From the NCBI GenBank assembly GCA_021161465.1, contig JAGHAM010000023.1, positions 1 to 64,000 of the forward strand: a DNA stretch of 64,000 nt. The letters run 5' to 3'. This DNA is from Candidatus Iainarchaeum sp. (GTDB lineage Archaea; B1Sed10-29; WALL01; JAGHAM01). This document shows positions 38,501 to 47,515 of the stretch, piece by piece. The translations under genes and the position numbers were made by a program. The notes beneath the pieces were generated by a model. The model was not told the DNA's origin. It made no database searches and saw only the letters and a program-made list of their open reading frames with translations. Each line of letters opens with the position of its first letter. Position 1 is the first letter of the stretch.

Positions 38501-40563
38501 TATGGAACTCAACCGAAAATGGACTTGAAGACACCTGGCACCCCCTACAACTTAACAAAGAAATAGAAACGGGAATAGGCCTAAAAATCACTAAAAGCGT
38601 TGGCAAGAATGATGTCATGATACATGATAAACCAGACCTTGAAGGAGATTGGGAAGATGAACTCACAAAGGAGAGCGATAAGGTATATACACTCAAATTC
38701 ATAGCTAGTGATAATGATGGTGTTGGCTCATGTATAGCAAGAATCCAACACAAAACAGATGGGAGTTATTACCTAAAATCATGCAAAGTAGTAGAGAAAC
38801 TTGGGACAACTACCCCAAAGAAGGTTATATACTCTTGCCCGATGGAGCTACTGGAAGGTCCAAATGACATTACAATCAACTGCACAGACTTAACTGGAAA
38901 AACCAATACAGGTAGATTCACGGTCACTCTAGACGAACAAGGCCCAGAGATAGTGAAAGATAGCATAAAAGTGGGTAAGTATGGGAACATAGACGAACAA
39001 GGTACAAGAGTAAGAGCCCCAGACATAAACTTCACAGTCAAGGATGACTACTCTAAACCAGTTGAATGTAATTTGACCATCCCGCCTGCAGAGATTTACA
39101 AGAACAATGGCTATAACTTTTTAACAACAACATATGAGTGTGAGCTAACACCAACTGGCGACCACACTGTGCTCGCCGAGTGCACAAGCCCAGACTTCTC
39201 TGTGCTGTTCGTTAATCTTGACCCAAGCACGTGGGGGTTCTCATGCAATGATTCTCTCGGAAACGTGAGAAAGCAAGATGTGTATATGCCAAAAGGGTTG
39301 GGTGAGGAGGCTCCATCCATACTACAACTGAAGGATGACATAATGGAAGCCTGCAAGATAATAAGATACAAAAGAAGTCAACAGTACATAGAGGACAAAG
39401 GTTTCATAGACCTAGGAGAAAATGGTTCAGTTGAGGTCCGTGATGGCGGCCAGATAGACAGGGATGGTATCCTTATGGAGATATACTACAAGAACGACGG
39501 GAAGAGTGTAACTAGGAAAGACTTAGCTAGCCATATGAAATCACTTAATATTGATGCAGGTGTGCCAAGAGCCGCTTCCTGCTCAAAGCAAGCTGTTTGT
39601 GGAACCTCAATTGACTTAGTGCTAAAATATGCCACTGCAAACGTTGGTTCGACGATAGTGAATAAAGAAGTGGCAGAACAAGCTGAGAAGCAACAGAAGG
39701 GATTGATTAGGAGAATATTCTCTGAATTGTATCAAAAAATAACAAAGAAAACAACTGAAGAAGTTAGTAGTGAAGTAACAGAAAAAGCAATTAAAGGTAT
39801 GAAGATGCGGGCAGGGAAGGTACTCAAAGGAAGTATGAGTGCAGAGAAATTTGCGAAAAAATTCAATAAAGAATCTGTTGATGAAATTGTAAATTTCTTT
39901 AAGAAGAATCCAGAGAAATATAAAGATTTGATAATTTCTAGTAAAAAAGATGTGAATGGGCTACCAAAACTGCTGGCCAAAGGAGAGTATAAGACAGCAG
40001 GAATTACATTGGCAGGCATTGCAAAGAATGTCCCTGAAGCATCACCTATACTGGTAAAAGGCTTTGGAACAACATCACCTGAGGTAGCTACGAAGGCCAT
40101 AGAAAGAATGTCAATGGCCATAACTAAGGAGGGTGTAGGCAAATGGTTCGTGAAGATGCTTATCATAGATGACATAAGTCGTATGCTACCTAGGGCGATT
40201 GCCGGAGATTATGCAAAGTATCTCACAGGTATAGAAGAAACACTTGATTCAAGGTTCCCAGGAGACCTGACAGATGGTGACTGTGACACTTCTTATGACT
40301 TCTGGTCAAAAGTTGGTGCTAACATTGATGTCTTCCCACTCATTGGAGATTATGTAAAGGCGTTCACTCCAGACCCGTTCCAAACAGTGGTGTGCAGTCC
40401 AAAGAAACTGGAAGGGGGAAGATTGTATATAATTAGTGTGAAAGGGGCACAGGTCAACTTGGATTCCAAAGAGATGCCAACATGGGCACAGGTCATGGGC
40501 AAGTGCTTTGACTCATGTGCAGACTACCAGTGCTCGGTAACAATCGTCGAGGAGAAGAAGTGA
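32536..40563 (+). CDS. Giant membrane-anchored surface protein 1
   Basis: This protein has 2,675 residues. Residues 1-44 form a cytoplasmic tail (DEIYAKIEDKYYAFLDYL, then GIPVYSV, DPIEHAGIP) shared with giant protein 2. A single membrane helix follows (about 46-66), and the rest is extracellular. Four carboxypeptidase-regulatory-like beta domains lie within about residues 70-530; VRESGTQEPIPGALVTV is a clear example. Domains shared with giant protein 2 follow to about residue 2,200. The last ~350 residues are a Lys-rich helical region absent from giant protein 2, ending in a small Cys-rich tail. It is probably a surface or adhesion protein working with the pilus locus. Confidence 0.88.
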   Translation: MGIDEIYAKIEDKYYAFLDYLQKRGIPVYSVIDPIEHAGIPSLPLLVGLLILILGLAYYTTAGPVGEDVTLTITSNGVAVTDAQVKALLDGTTIKSVVSRNGEAILSGLPPNKNITITIDKPGCALWSKTITPSEINDLNPQLQCESAIYSCLDISSDMVTAYVQDKDSIPPTSCEVRVHPRSNPSTSIAVGWKVENGVLHIEDPSQDNCPSKDDYVAILCDNGDYNNTISGLLSDIKLKGSITLTTTQPPEKPNATELPKIHIHVQSDTGHPLDGIIVKAVDAQCNDRASDFANAVLQAATGPNGDATLQIPNGQDFYLAASDKSGVYNEYCNSDDKYTSSLDMEAKNITIVMRVGSGTKIEVRESGTQEPIPGALVTVKDETGRSVGTPILTDSSGEANFVLYTGKSYTVEVRHRAYELIKDTVTGGEDAYIYMDPVDITQTGNLELTTVKAYGTKDRLGGVTVQLVRNDTVYAEIKTDRSGYYLLTNVVAGDYQTKVLPPGGVNYQSGPDVTIAPQNTTKTTIEVKPEKVTLSVITYVEMGGKKLRKQNVKVEMWDARYDEKIEEKTSGIERKVDFTVDKCSEVYFVLSYAENEGPYAGKKYGPLTSDPETYCGSREIKDLVLKEKPDQTTVSLTVTTPQGDEVDQLIPGNHYNALLEVALPEYTKKNTYNQVDVEMFVGETGSLLNTERTPVIIGTVGLQDLATQDPYISDVFKSDDYSFGQQPSREETGPSKYIKITITKYTPGTYVARIPLYVRKLADYETTKISYKATWVPPKGNSICSEEGCLWTRNSYQIVPEGTPQLYGLDSGAFYAYKAWLTASKNGSPITIDTPITQDAYFYLHINATARSDITSWGVKFETIPEIAEPIAYEGTIYRASGATTEITSTGLTGYTITNDKDIYALHSDDQLLLTVTMKAVSPGRCSLVPFNDLAHSLSFKVSEVPLLKKETLIAGVTATLQAKSLFEKGQDYAKDLWASYDVENETLPTNYKKFKLIFQFGNTAGETINAKLVLDAKDKSLSFTNVTVDGESNPGTGTYIQTTEFEVPSSGAEVVIEGEGTTQSTSNMDIYFWEQDTPRPDTPWATISYGKIDYSASIKAYEKGAVLKGVSENADEVRVWVYKSVDDSVSSIGGGIIEGDHVKIAYDNNSVIEWASLEPSGPYFKYVVPEDKPIRGKLTAIITSSKFGEIDETLSSSYVSFTPKSTNIKDFLNMNLVSNEEKTKDIIVASHYNEPLDMTIGNIQKDGWKFSLETTIYSLKPGTATVFMKRETQKGSGKVTIPAKGKAVIKVTASPVDVKCRYNETALLQLDVENVRKPYVYSFALNCTNGTSGVSYTTAVPTDHIVRLDIDPSTVTRFDCFNNSAESGLDTAYLCDAEQFGVSLLDAAWALYTDDYSVEHSYFYSLGKDELGQEGLSQILSRYGDKFEISHVYNSEDSAKATKTTDIVLDGKAGCGINKVVLTKINHDEDIRITITTNSSVPWCGRAAHAYLIGLLNYDQNLRPTLGKYYSFDTSMEGENVIDAIQYAKKQGNSISNTMLFSYGSAGESYSAQTIVNARAGGRPQSYIKYKDCEIMSGTDCPIFAINFFTTLKEPIIGYFDIDNKDDIHVGLVYDRSEITTEGAGNQLDTYRALFITRLLDYAVSGNMGQGIWIGSNNSQMIYIPTKDTSQNIVDLSPVTQRVLVYGKNYYDVENEEITGNRSVHVHIDIDDEPRYCVVGNLKPDGTITDSQEETPVFQPNSKDWPYGIDVFDWTLLPGNGRKRVVAYCMDKNGVTSRISVGEILLDTTGMLVFRGEQYPNTLSMYKPMITKDLFYHFIVMNKYGETTKCWMEYKDKEYMTEGEISLGTAPEDKNICNNGQNDNSPIPGVSDNWQIDDGCCYPVGGNSGNVEGSGTEKTYFFNMQEFTCNSPIVETENEEIPVEIWCMNSLGQKKKLIDVNLYRQSTDAPMFVLPGDFTFSVNGTYENGVMTSNYGGQGLYFDRNIVWNSTENGLEDTWHPLQLNKEIETGIGLKITKSVGKNDVMIHDKPDLEGDWEDELTKESDKVYTLKFIASDNDGVGSCIARIQHKTDGSYYLKSCKVVEKLGTTTPKKVIYSCPMELLEGPNDITINCTDLTGKTNTGRFTVTLDEQGPEIVKDSIKVGKYGNIDEQGTRVRAPDINFTVKDDYSKPVECNLTIPPAEIYKNNGYNFLTTTYECELTPTGDHTVLAECTSPDFSVLFVNLDPSTWGFSCNDSLGNVRKQDVYMPKGLGEEAPSILQLKDDIMEACKIIRYKRSQQYIEDKGFIDLGENGSVEVRDGGQIDRDGILMEIYYKNDGKSVTRKDLASHMKSLNIDAGVPRAASCSKQAVCGTSIDLVLKYATANVGSTIVNKEVAEQAEKQQKGLIRRIFSELYQKITKKTTEEVSSEVTEKAIKGMKMRAGKVLKGSMSAEKFAKKFNKESVDEIVNFFKKNPEKYKDLIISSKKDVNGLPKLLAKGEYKTAGITLAGIAKNVPEASPILVKGFGTTSPEVATKAIERMSMAITKEGVGKWFVKMLIIDDISRMLPRAIAGDYAKYLTGIEETLDSRFPGDLTDGDCDTSYDFWSKVGANIDVFPLIGDYVKAFTPDPFQTVVCSPKKLEGGRLYIISVKGAQVNLDSKEMPTWAQVMGKCFDSCADYQCSVTIVEEKK
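39601..40250 (+). other. AT-rich C-terminal helical module of giant protein 1
   Basis: This stretch encodes a Lys/Glu-rich, Asn-poor helical region unlike the beta-rich rest of the protein. It is richer in A and T than its flanks, and the sister protein has nothing like it. The reading frame is uninterrupted. Confidence 0.5.
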
Positions 40564-40607
40564 AGGTCGCTACGAAAAAGGGTCTCTTGCATCTTTGCCA
40601 AGCAAAA

Positions 40608-40616
40608 CTTTAAATA
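40608..40616 (+). promoter_or_regulatory. TATA box of giant surface protein 2
   Basis: actttaaata is centred 26-27 nt before the ATG at 40639, predicting a leaderless transcript separate from that of giant protein 1. Confidence 0.6.
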
Positions 40617-40638
40617 ATCCTATTTGGTATTCTAAATC

Positions 40639-43600
40639 ATGGCACTTGTAGATATTTACCATCAAATAGAGGACAACTACTATTTCTTCCTTGACTGGCT
40701 AGATGAAAAAGGAATTCCGATATACAACGTAGTTGACCCAATAGAAGCAAAAGGCATCCCAACGTTCCCACTTGCTGTTGGGATGGTGCTTCTAATCCTC
40801 TTGCTATTGCTATCCTTAATAATAGGTATGGGCACTCAAGCAAACATGAACGTGAATGTAACCGTTACCACCAATGGCAATGCGCTGGCAGATGCCTCTG
40901 TTGTAGCCATCCAGGATGGGGAAGAAGTGAGTATAAAAACTACAGGTGATGACGGAAAAGTTTCACTCACAATTCCAAAAGCAGAAACGAGAATAAACGT
41001 AACCGCAGAAGGGTGCCAATCTCAGGAGAAGGAGATAAATGAATCCGGGAACCTGAGCTTTGAACTAACATGTGGGGGAAAACCTGCTGGTTGCATACCT
41101 ATTTCAGCAACCATAAGCATGGTCAGGCTGACTGGTGATGACAACAAAGCACCGAAGAACTGCCACGTAACTATCTTAGATGATAAGGGAGACCCAACAG
41201 GTATAGAATGGCGCGTTGATGGCTCAAAGTTGTATCTTCCTGACCCTGATAAATATTGTATTAAGGAGAATTACACTGTCCAGATTTCATGTACTGGGTA
41301 CAAGCTGGTTGACACAGGAAAAAACATTATGAGTGAAATAAATGGGATGGGTGAGCTTGAGTTGCCATCAACAACTACACCTCCTGAGGACAAGTGTGCT
41401 CTTGGAGAAGAATGGAATGAAACTCTTGGGAAATGTGTAGAGAAACCAGTTACATGTCCAACTGGTGAGAAATGGGACAGCACATTAGAGATGTGTATTC
41501 CAGAACAAGTTGATGACGAGTATTCAATATATGTCATTGTAAAGAACAACAACACAGCCTTGTCTGGGATTCTTGTGACTGCCATAAGCTCATCTGGAAG
41601 TCAGTTAACAGAAGGCACCACCCAGGATTATACAGATAATGCTGGCAAGGCAGAGCTGTCCCTGAAAAAAGGCCAGAAGTTTAAGATAAAAGCAGAAGAT
41701 GAAGCAGGAAAGTATTCTATGGTCATAACCAAAGAGTATACCGCTGACGCCACAAAAACCATCAACATCAGCATGCCAAAGGGAAGCCAGACTACAATAA
41801 GGGTTATTGACAAGGAGACAAAGGAAAGCATTCCTTCTGCAACTGTCCTGCTCTACAAGGGGACTGAGGCATACGCAGCATTTACTACTGATAAAAATGG
41901 AAAAGTTGGTCTGACACTGCCTCCAGGAGTAACATATACCGCTTATGCATATGCCAATGGCTACAAGACCGATAAAGGCACAATCGCCGCTGGAAGCGCC
42001 ATTACAATAAGCCTCCAGAAGGTATATGCACTTGAAGCAGGTAACCTAACGCTAAAAGCAGAAAATGCTTTGGACGGAAGCTCTATGGAAGGTGTTACAT
42101 TCAGAATTTTCTCAAAGATTGGTAACGTGCCTTATGGTGGGTGCATCACAGGCTCAGATGGCAAATGTGCCATTTACTCCCTGCCAGAGGGCAGTTATTC
42201 TGTATACGCAACACCAAAGGGCAGTTACGATGAAGAGGACGTAGGTTCAGTTGATGTAAAGCATGGGGAAACAGTAGAAGAAACAATTAAGATTTACCCC
42301 TCCACGTTCAAATTAACGGTTTACACATGGCTGAACGGTGGCACCCCTAAGAGATGCGCGTCTGGGGCACATGTCACAATTGGGACTACAAATGACATAG
42401 GTGTAAGCACCGAGCTAAACGACAGCTACACTGACAACAATGACTGCAAAGCAGAGTTCCATGTTTATAAGGGTCAGGATATCTGGATAAAGGCAACCTA
42501 CACAGACGGTGGAAACATTCTCAGGGCAAGTGCCACATACACAGTAACTGGAGAAAAAGAAATAAACCTGATACTAACGCAACCAACAGCTAATGTCTCG
42601 TTCAGCATGGGCGCGCTGGATATGGCTCCTGGTGATGTAAAGACCGGGACGCTATCCTTTGGTCTCCCATATTATGACAGCGACGGAACCAGGTATAAAA
42701 ACATTGAAATTAAGCTATGGGTTGGTGAAGAGGGGGATACTACAGACGCAGTAAAAACACCAGTCATGATAAACGGTTTTGAAGACTCTAACATGCAAGG
42801 TGCTGCTGTATACGGGTACAAGAACTACCCGGGGACCACCATAGTTAGCGATACAAGCGGCGAGTACCTGAAATACCTTAAATTTGTAATCAGCAACAGC
42901 TCCGCTTACTACTCCAACAACATCAATACTTCTGTTAACGTGCCGATAAAGTTGAAAGCAAAAAATGCTTTTGAAGCCGACCAAACAATAGTCCATGTGA
43001 GGGGTAAGTGGACCCCACCAAAAGGAAATCCAATAACTGCCGACTTTGATTTCAGGATAAATCTAACAGCGGGTACAAGCTGGTGCATGCTCCCTGGCGG
43101 AAGTGATTTCAGTGCATTTAAGGCCGGCTTCACGATAACCCCTGATGACAACGAGAGCCACTGGGAAGAGCATATGAGCACCACGAATGGCTCGGAATTC
43201 TACCTTAACATAAGAGCGATAGCCGCCAAGCAGCTTGACAGTTATAAGATAAACATGAAAACCCAGCCATCATATGGGTATTCTGTACTGAAGCTACTTC
43301 AATACTTCATTGGAAAGAATAGCCCACCAACAAATTACAAAGATGTAAACGAAGATGTATCTAGTAGTGGTATGGACCTAGAACCTGCTGACGCCTCAAA
43401 GGGTCTAGGTGACTTATATCAGTTAAACCAGGATGATGAAATCTCTTTGAGAATCAAGCTGAAGGCAATTCACAACGCAACTGGTACCAACTGGATAAAA
43501 CTATTCGATGATGAATCATGCAAGAAATCTTTTGAAATACGGGATGTGACCAACAAACCTACACCACTGCCAAACGTCACGGTTGAGGAGCACTATTTCG

Positions 43601-46600
43601 TACAAGTTTGTCCACCAGAAGGTTACACAGGAACTATATGTAGATGGGGAGAAAGTGATGCCGATAAAATTGATAACCAGGAACTGGAACTCCCAACCTA
43701 CTCGGCAGTATATGGCGAGGGCAGGAACTTTAGCATAAATCTTACCTTCAACAATATCGGTAGCACACCTGCAAACGTCCACATTGAAGCTGTAGATTCT
43801 GTGGGGGGCATAAGCTCATTGCATACGCCAGCAGATTTCACCATCCAGCCAAATAACCAGACAGAAGTTAACATAACTGGAAAGGGCGCTTCTGCCCAAG
43901 CAGGCACGATTAAATTGTACTTGTCCACATCGGCTAATGGCGCTAAAACACTATGGAGAACTATAAAGTATGGACCAGTTGACTATAACATAACCTTGTG
44001 GGCAAATGCCTCTATCAGCGCTGGCGGAAACGAGCTGAAGGAAGAGTTAGTCAAACAAATAGACAGCGTAAAAGTGGTAGTATTCAGAAACAACAATCCC
44101 ACAACAGGCATAACAAACAATGGAAAAGTAGAATTCAATTACATCGACCCTGTGAATGGGCAGACCACTAAGGAGCTAAGAGGGGTGGATAATTATTACA
44201 TCTTTAACCATGACGCTATGAGTATCACAGCAGGGGATAGGAGTGCTGAAGTACATGTGGAGTATGGTGAGTTCGGAGGCCTAACAAAAGGTTACCCCGT
44301 GCAGGGGATGGAGGTAACACCAGACGGAACGAGGTTCCCAGCTGATGGAGATTACACGCTGAGTGTGACCAATCTTAGAGAATCCAAGGTTGTGGGTGTG
44401 AACTCATCATGGCTCAGGTCTGCTAACTTTACACTGGATATCACCGGGTTTGATGTAGACAATGCTAAAAACAGAGGGTATGACACAATGATACAAGTTT
44501 TCATCTACAACAGCACCAATGACCTTGTGAATACAATAACTCCAGATGGTGTCGTGAACATAACCCTGCCTGCCAAGGGAAGAGCGGACATAAATGTCAC
44601 CGTGGGGCTTTTGGAGAACAAGATATCAGCCTGCATCCAGGAACCATTCGTTGGAGAGATAAAGGTAACCCCCTGTTACCAGGACACAAAAACATATGAA
44701 TTCCATTATAGTTGTGCTGAGCTTGTTAGATACCAGCCAGCTAACAGGAAAGTTGAGTACATATTCACAAAAGACAACACAAGCTATACCGAGAGCCCTG
44801 CAATAACAGTGACCTCACTAGCTAACAAAAACCTGAATGTATTATTTGGATTCGAAAAGTATAACTCATGGTTAGACACATCATTCGAAAACTTTGAAAT
44901 TAATATAACTACATTCTATCAGAATGGTGCAAAAAAGCAGACGTGCTCCCTAAATACCGAACATGATGGAACTATCAAGTGCGAGTTACCTCCAAACGGT
45001 ACAGCGCAGGTGTCCATAAAGGCGAGTATAGATCCTGATAATCCGCCTGAAAAAGGAGACCTTTACATATCTTATCTACATATAACCCCAGATAGATGGC
45101 TTGAAGAGAACTTCACTTTGACGTTTAGTTATAGCGAAACTGGGGAGTACATATCCAAGTACACTGTGCATAGGGACACACATGAACCATTAGACATAAC
45201 CAAAGAAGAGGTAATAGATAATGATAATGTCTGCTGGTTTGGTGCTGGCCATTACACTTTATGCGATAGCACACAACTCTCGAAAGTTATCGACGTTATT
45301 GGTAAACACATAAATGCGAACGGAGGGCTATTAAGGAAAGAATTTGCATTCGGGAATGATATCGCCACCATTAGCACAATCCAAACAATTGCTGGAAGCC
45401 AGGTGAAGGAAACTGAAGACGGCGCATCATATGGCGATATCGTGGTCAACATATTGACACGAGATAAGAAGATAACCTGTGGTGTGGTAACCATAACCGC
45501 ACAACAGGTAGGGGGGTTAACGCGTGTCAATATAACTGTGGATAAAAACCAACCATGGTGCGATAATGGGGAGGAACCCTTCCTATTCACTGGATTAGCT
45601 AATTACGACGAGGATTTAGCTGAGAGCACAGGCGCGCCAGTGAAATTTATGAGGTTTGATGGAGACGCTACCGAGTTAAGCAAATTCAGGGATGCATTTG
45701 AGTACATAGACCCAGATTACATCCCAGTAGTCTTTGGATATGCTTATGCTAATGGGGAGGTATTTGATACTGGCAGTGAGAACCCGCCAATAGTGGTCCA
45801 CTACAAAGAGTATAATTGCTCAGGGACGCCACCCGAAGGAACCAACGACTGCATAGACCTACCATCGTACTTACAATTCATCTATCGGGATTTCTACAAC
45901 AATCCCGACTCACCAGATGGTGTAGGGTACTTTAGTTATCAGTATATAAGTACAACAGAGACAAATAATTTCTTCGTAGGTATAGCATACAAGAAGGCAA
46001 TGGACGAAAGCGAACTAGACGAGCTGAGGAGGATACTGGCAAGCAACTTGATAAGCTACTGGACTATGGGAAACACATCTTGTATACAAGATAACACAGG
46101 TGAGTTAATAGGAGAAAATTTAAATGGCAAAGTTTGCTCGATGATTGGCAAATTACCAAGAGGTGAGGGTGCCATAGACCTTAAAACCTTTGACCCTACC
46201 AATAGAGGGTTTAAAGACTCAACTGGGAGCGATGGCAAGATTGGGCTGAACCTTACATTCGGTTCAGGTACAGTGTCATGTAGGATATGGAACAACTGTG
46301 GTTCAAATACCTGTAAAAACGAAACCCTGATAAAAGGAGTAAATTGGGATAAGGATAACACCTATGTAGAAGTGCCTGACTGGACTGTCCCAACAGATAC
46401 TGGAGGAGGGAAACAGATTAAAGCAGAGTGCTATTCTGGTGGATACAAGGGTACTGGTGACCCTGTTTCTGCCGTCGTAGTTGTCGACAAAACAGCACCT
46501 ACAGTCAGTGAAGATGAAAACTGTGACAGCGAGCCATGCTTTGAGGAAGGAGATGACCATGACCTGACATTCACAGCCACTGATAAGTATGGTATAGCTT

Positions 46601-47298
46601 CATGCGAAGCATTTAGGGTCTATAGCGACGGTTCAGTTACACCATTAAGCTGTGGGCGTATAGGTGATTCAGATAGATTCAGGTGCTCTGGTATAGAAAA
46701 GCCGCCAGAAGGCCAGTACCACCAGTATCCATCAGAGTACTCAGGTGACTGCGGTTCGTACCACCTATCAAGTGATGGGAGGGCGTGTCTTGACATAATA
46801 AACTACACCTGCACAGACAAGAATGGGAATACCGCGGAGGATAGGCAGATAAAAATCTTCTGGGGAGAGAGTAGTATTGAGGTACATGTAAAAGAGATTT
46901 ACTCCCAGCTTATCAACTTAGCTAATAATGGTGTGGTAGAATACGGAAAGGTGGAACCAATTGAGTCTGGTAAAGCTGTTGTATACAACACAATAACCAA
47001 AAATGGAGATACTCAATCTGTACCTGTGTACTACACAAGTTCAACTGAAAACGTGATAAAGTTCAACATCACTGGGAAATTTGGCATTAGCGACCTTAGT
47101 TGCGATGACGCACATATCATAGGGCCTAATAGCGATGAGCTCACTCCCTCACAAGACCACGACTCAGCACCAGGATGGAAAGACTATACACTAGATTTCA
47201 ACCTGGAAAGCGAAGGTGAGTATGTTGTGAATATAACTTGCATAGGAAATGGGAATTACGAGGATACGCCCTCTATGAAAGTGCCCGTAAAAGAATAG
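40639..47298 (+). CDS. Giant membrane-anchored surface protein 2
   Basis: This 2,219-residue protein is a paralogue of giant protein 1. It has the same cytoplasmic tail (DIYHQIEDNYYFFLDWL, GIPIYNV, DPIEAKGIP), one membrane helix (about 47-68), carboxypeptidase-regulatory-like domains (VIDKETKESIPSATVLLY is one), and shared later segments such as WTPPKGNP and KPWCDNGEEPF-like blocks. It has many N-glycosylation sequons. It lacks the Lys-rich helical C-terminal module. Its stop codon overlaps the start of the next small gene. Confidence 0.88.
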   Translation: MALVDIYHQIEDNYYFFLDWLDEKGIPIYNVVDPIEAKGIPTFPLAVGMVLLILLLLLSLIIGMGTQANMNVNVTVTTNGNALADASVVAIQDGEEVSIKTTGDDGKVSLTIPKAETRINVTAEGCQSQEKEINESGNLSFELTCGGKPAGCIPISATISMVRLTGDDNKAPKNCHVTILDDKGDPTGIEWRVDGSKLYLPDPDKYCIKENYTVQISCTGYKLVDTGKNIMSEINGMGELELPSTTTPPEDKCALGEEWNETLGKCVEKPVTCPTGEKWDSTLEMCIPEQVDDEYSIYVIVKNNNTALSGILVTAISSSGSQLTEGTTQDYTDNAGKAELSLKKGQKFKIKAEDEAGKYSMVITKEYTADATKTINISMPKGSQTTIRVIDKETKESIPSATVLLYKGTEAYAAFTTDKNGKVGLTLPPGVTYTAYAYANGYKTDKGTIAAGSAITISLQKVYALEAGNLTLKAENALDGSSMEGVTFRIFSKIGNVPYGGCITGSDGKCAIYSLPEGSYSVYATPKGSYDEEDVGSVDVKHGETVEETIKIYPSTFKLTVYTWLNGGTPKRCASGAHVTIGTTNDIGVSTELNDSYTDNNDCKAEFHVYKGQDIWIKATYTDGGNILRASATYTVTGEKEINLILTQPTANVSFSMGALDMAPGDVKTGTLSFGLPYYDSDGTRYKNIEIKLWVGEEGDTTDAVKTPVMINGFEDSNMQGAAVYGYKNYPGTTIVSDTSGEYLKYLKFVISNSSAYYSNNINTSVNVPIKLKAKNAFEADQTIVHVRGKWTPPKGNPITADFDFRINLTAGTSWCMLPGGSDFSAFKAGFTITPDDNESHWEEHMSTTNGSEFYLNIRAIAAKQLDSYKINMKTQPSYGYSVLKLLQYFIGKNSPPTNYKDVNEDVSSSGMDLEPADASKGLGDLYQLNQDDEISLRIKLKAIHNATGTNWIKLFDDESCKKSFEIRDVTNKPTPLPNVTVEEHYFVQVCPPEGYTGTICRWGESDADKIDNQELELPTYSAVYGEGRNFSINLTFNNIGSTPANVHIEAVDSVGGISSLHTPADFTIQPNNQTEVNITGKGASAQAGTIKLYLSTSANGAKTLWRTIKYGPVDYNITLWANASISAGGNELKEELVKQIDSVKVVVFRNNNPTTGITNNGKVEFNYIDPVNGQTTKELRGVDNYYIFNHDAMSITAGDRSAEVHVEYGEFGGLTKGYPVQGMEVTPDGTRFPADGDYTLSVTNLRESKVVGVNSSWLRSANFTLDITGFDVDNAKNRGYDTMIQVFIYNSTNDLVNTITPDGVVNITLPAKGRADINVTVGLLENKISACIQEPFVGEIKVTPCYQDTKTYEFHYSCAELVRYQPANRKVEYIFTKDNTSYTESPAITVTSLANKNLNVLFGFEKYNSWLDTSFENFEINITTFYQNGAKKQTCSLNTEHDGTIKCELPPNGTAQVSIKASIDPDNPPEKGDLYISYLHITPDRWLEENFTLTFSYSETGEYISKYTVHRDTHEPLDITKEEVIDNDNVCWFGAGHYTLCDSTQLSKVIDVIGKHINANGGLLRKEFAFGNDIATISTIQTIAGSQVKETEDGASYGDIVVNILTRDKKITCGVVTITAQQVGGLTRVNITVDKNQPWCDNGEEPFLFTGLANYDEDLAESTGAPVKFMRFDGDATELSKFRDAFEYIDPDYIPVVFGYAYANGEVFDTGSENPPIVVHYKEYNCSGTPPEGTNDCIDLPSYLQFIYRDFYNNPDSPDGVGYFSYQYISTTETNNFFVGIAYKKAMDESELDELRRILASNLISYWTMGNTSCIQDNTGELIGENLNGKVCSMIGKLPRGEGAIDLKTFDPTNRGFKDSTGSDGKIGLNLTFGSGTVSCRIWNNCGSNTCKNETLIKGVNWDKDNTYVEVPDWTVPTDTGGGKQIKAECYSGGYKGTGDPVSAVVVVDKTAPTVSEDENCDSEPCFEEGDDHDLTFTATDKYGIASCEAFRVYSDGSVTPLSCGRIGDSDRFRCSGIEKPPEGQYHQYPSEYSGDCGSYHLSSDGRACLDIINYTCTDKNGNTAEDRQIKIFWGESSIEVHVKEIYSQLINLANNGVVEYGKVEPIESGKAVVYNTITKNGDTQSVPVYYTSSTENVIKFNITGKFGISDLSCDDAHIIGPNSDELTPSQDHDSAPGWKDYTLDFNLESEGEYVVNITCIGNGNYEDTPSMKVPVKE

Positions 47299-47507
47299 TG
47301 ACTGCATTACTGGAGAGGATAGTCATAAACTTGTTTGGGAGTCTGGATGAATTCTTAGGAGTGCCTCCAGAGCTAACCCTGCTTTTCCTCCTAGCAAAGC
47401 TAGCCATCATAGGCGCGCTTCTGTTTGCGGTTTACAGGTATTTCACGAAGAACAAGCTCGTGCTGGCCCTGGCTGCAGCAGTCATGGCATACATCCTGTT
47501 TTTGTAA
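47298..47507 (+). CDS. Small two-helix membrane protein
   Basis: This protein has 69 residues from the GTG at 47298, which overlaps the stop of giant protein 2 by one base (TAGTG). An earlier in-frame ATG at 47238 lies inside that gene and is less likely. The product has an amphipathic N-terminus and two hydrophobic helices (about 22-45 and 50-68). Unknown function. Its 3' end is partly duplicated downstream. Confidence 0.65.
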   Translation: MTALLERIVINLFGSLDEFLGVPPELTLLFLLAKLAIIGALLFAVYRYFTKNKLVLALAAAVMAYILFL

Positions 47508-47515
47508 GCAACACT
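47489..47515 (+). repeat. Imperfect direct repeat, copy 1 (gene 3' end)
   Basis: Contains the final codons YILFL-stop of the small membrane gene plus gcaacact. It matches 47554-47581 with a few changes. Confidence 0.45.

Noticed and set aside
39601-40563. Calling the end of giant protein 1 a polymorphic toxin domain
   Set aside because: The helical, Lys-rich module is suggestive, but no catalytic motif is visible and no immunity-like gene follows.
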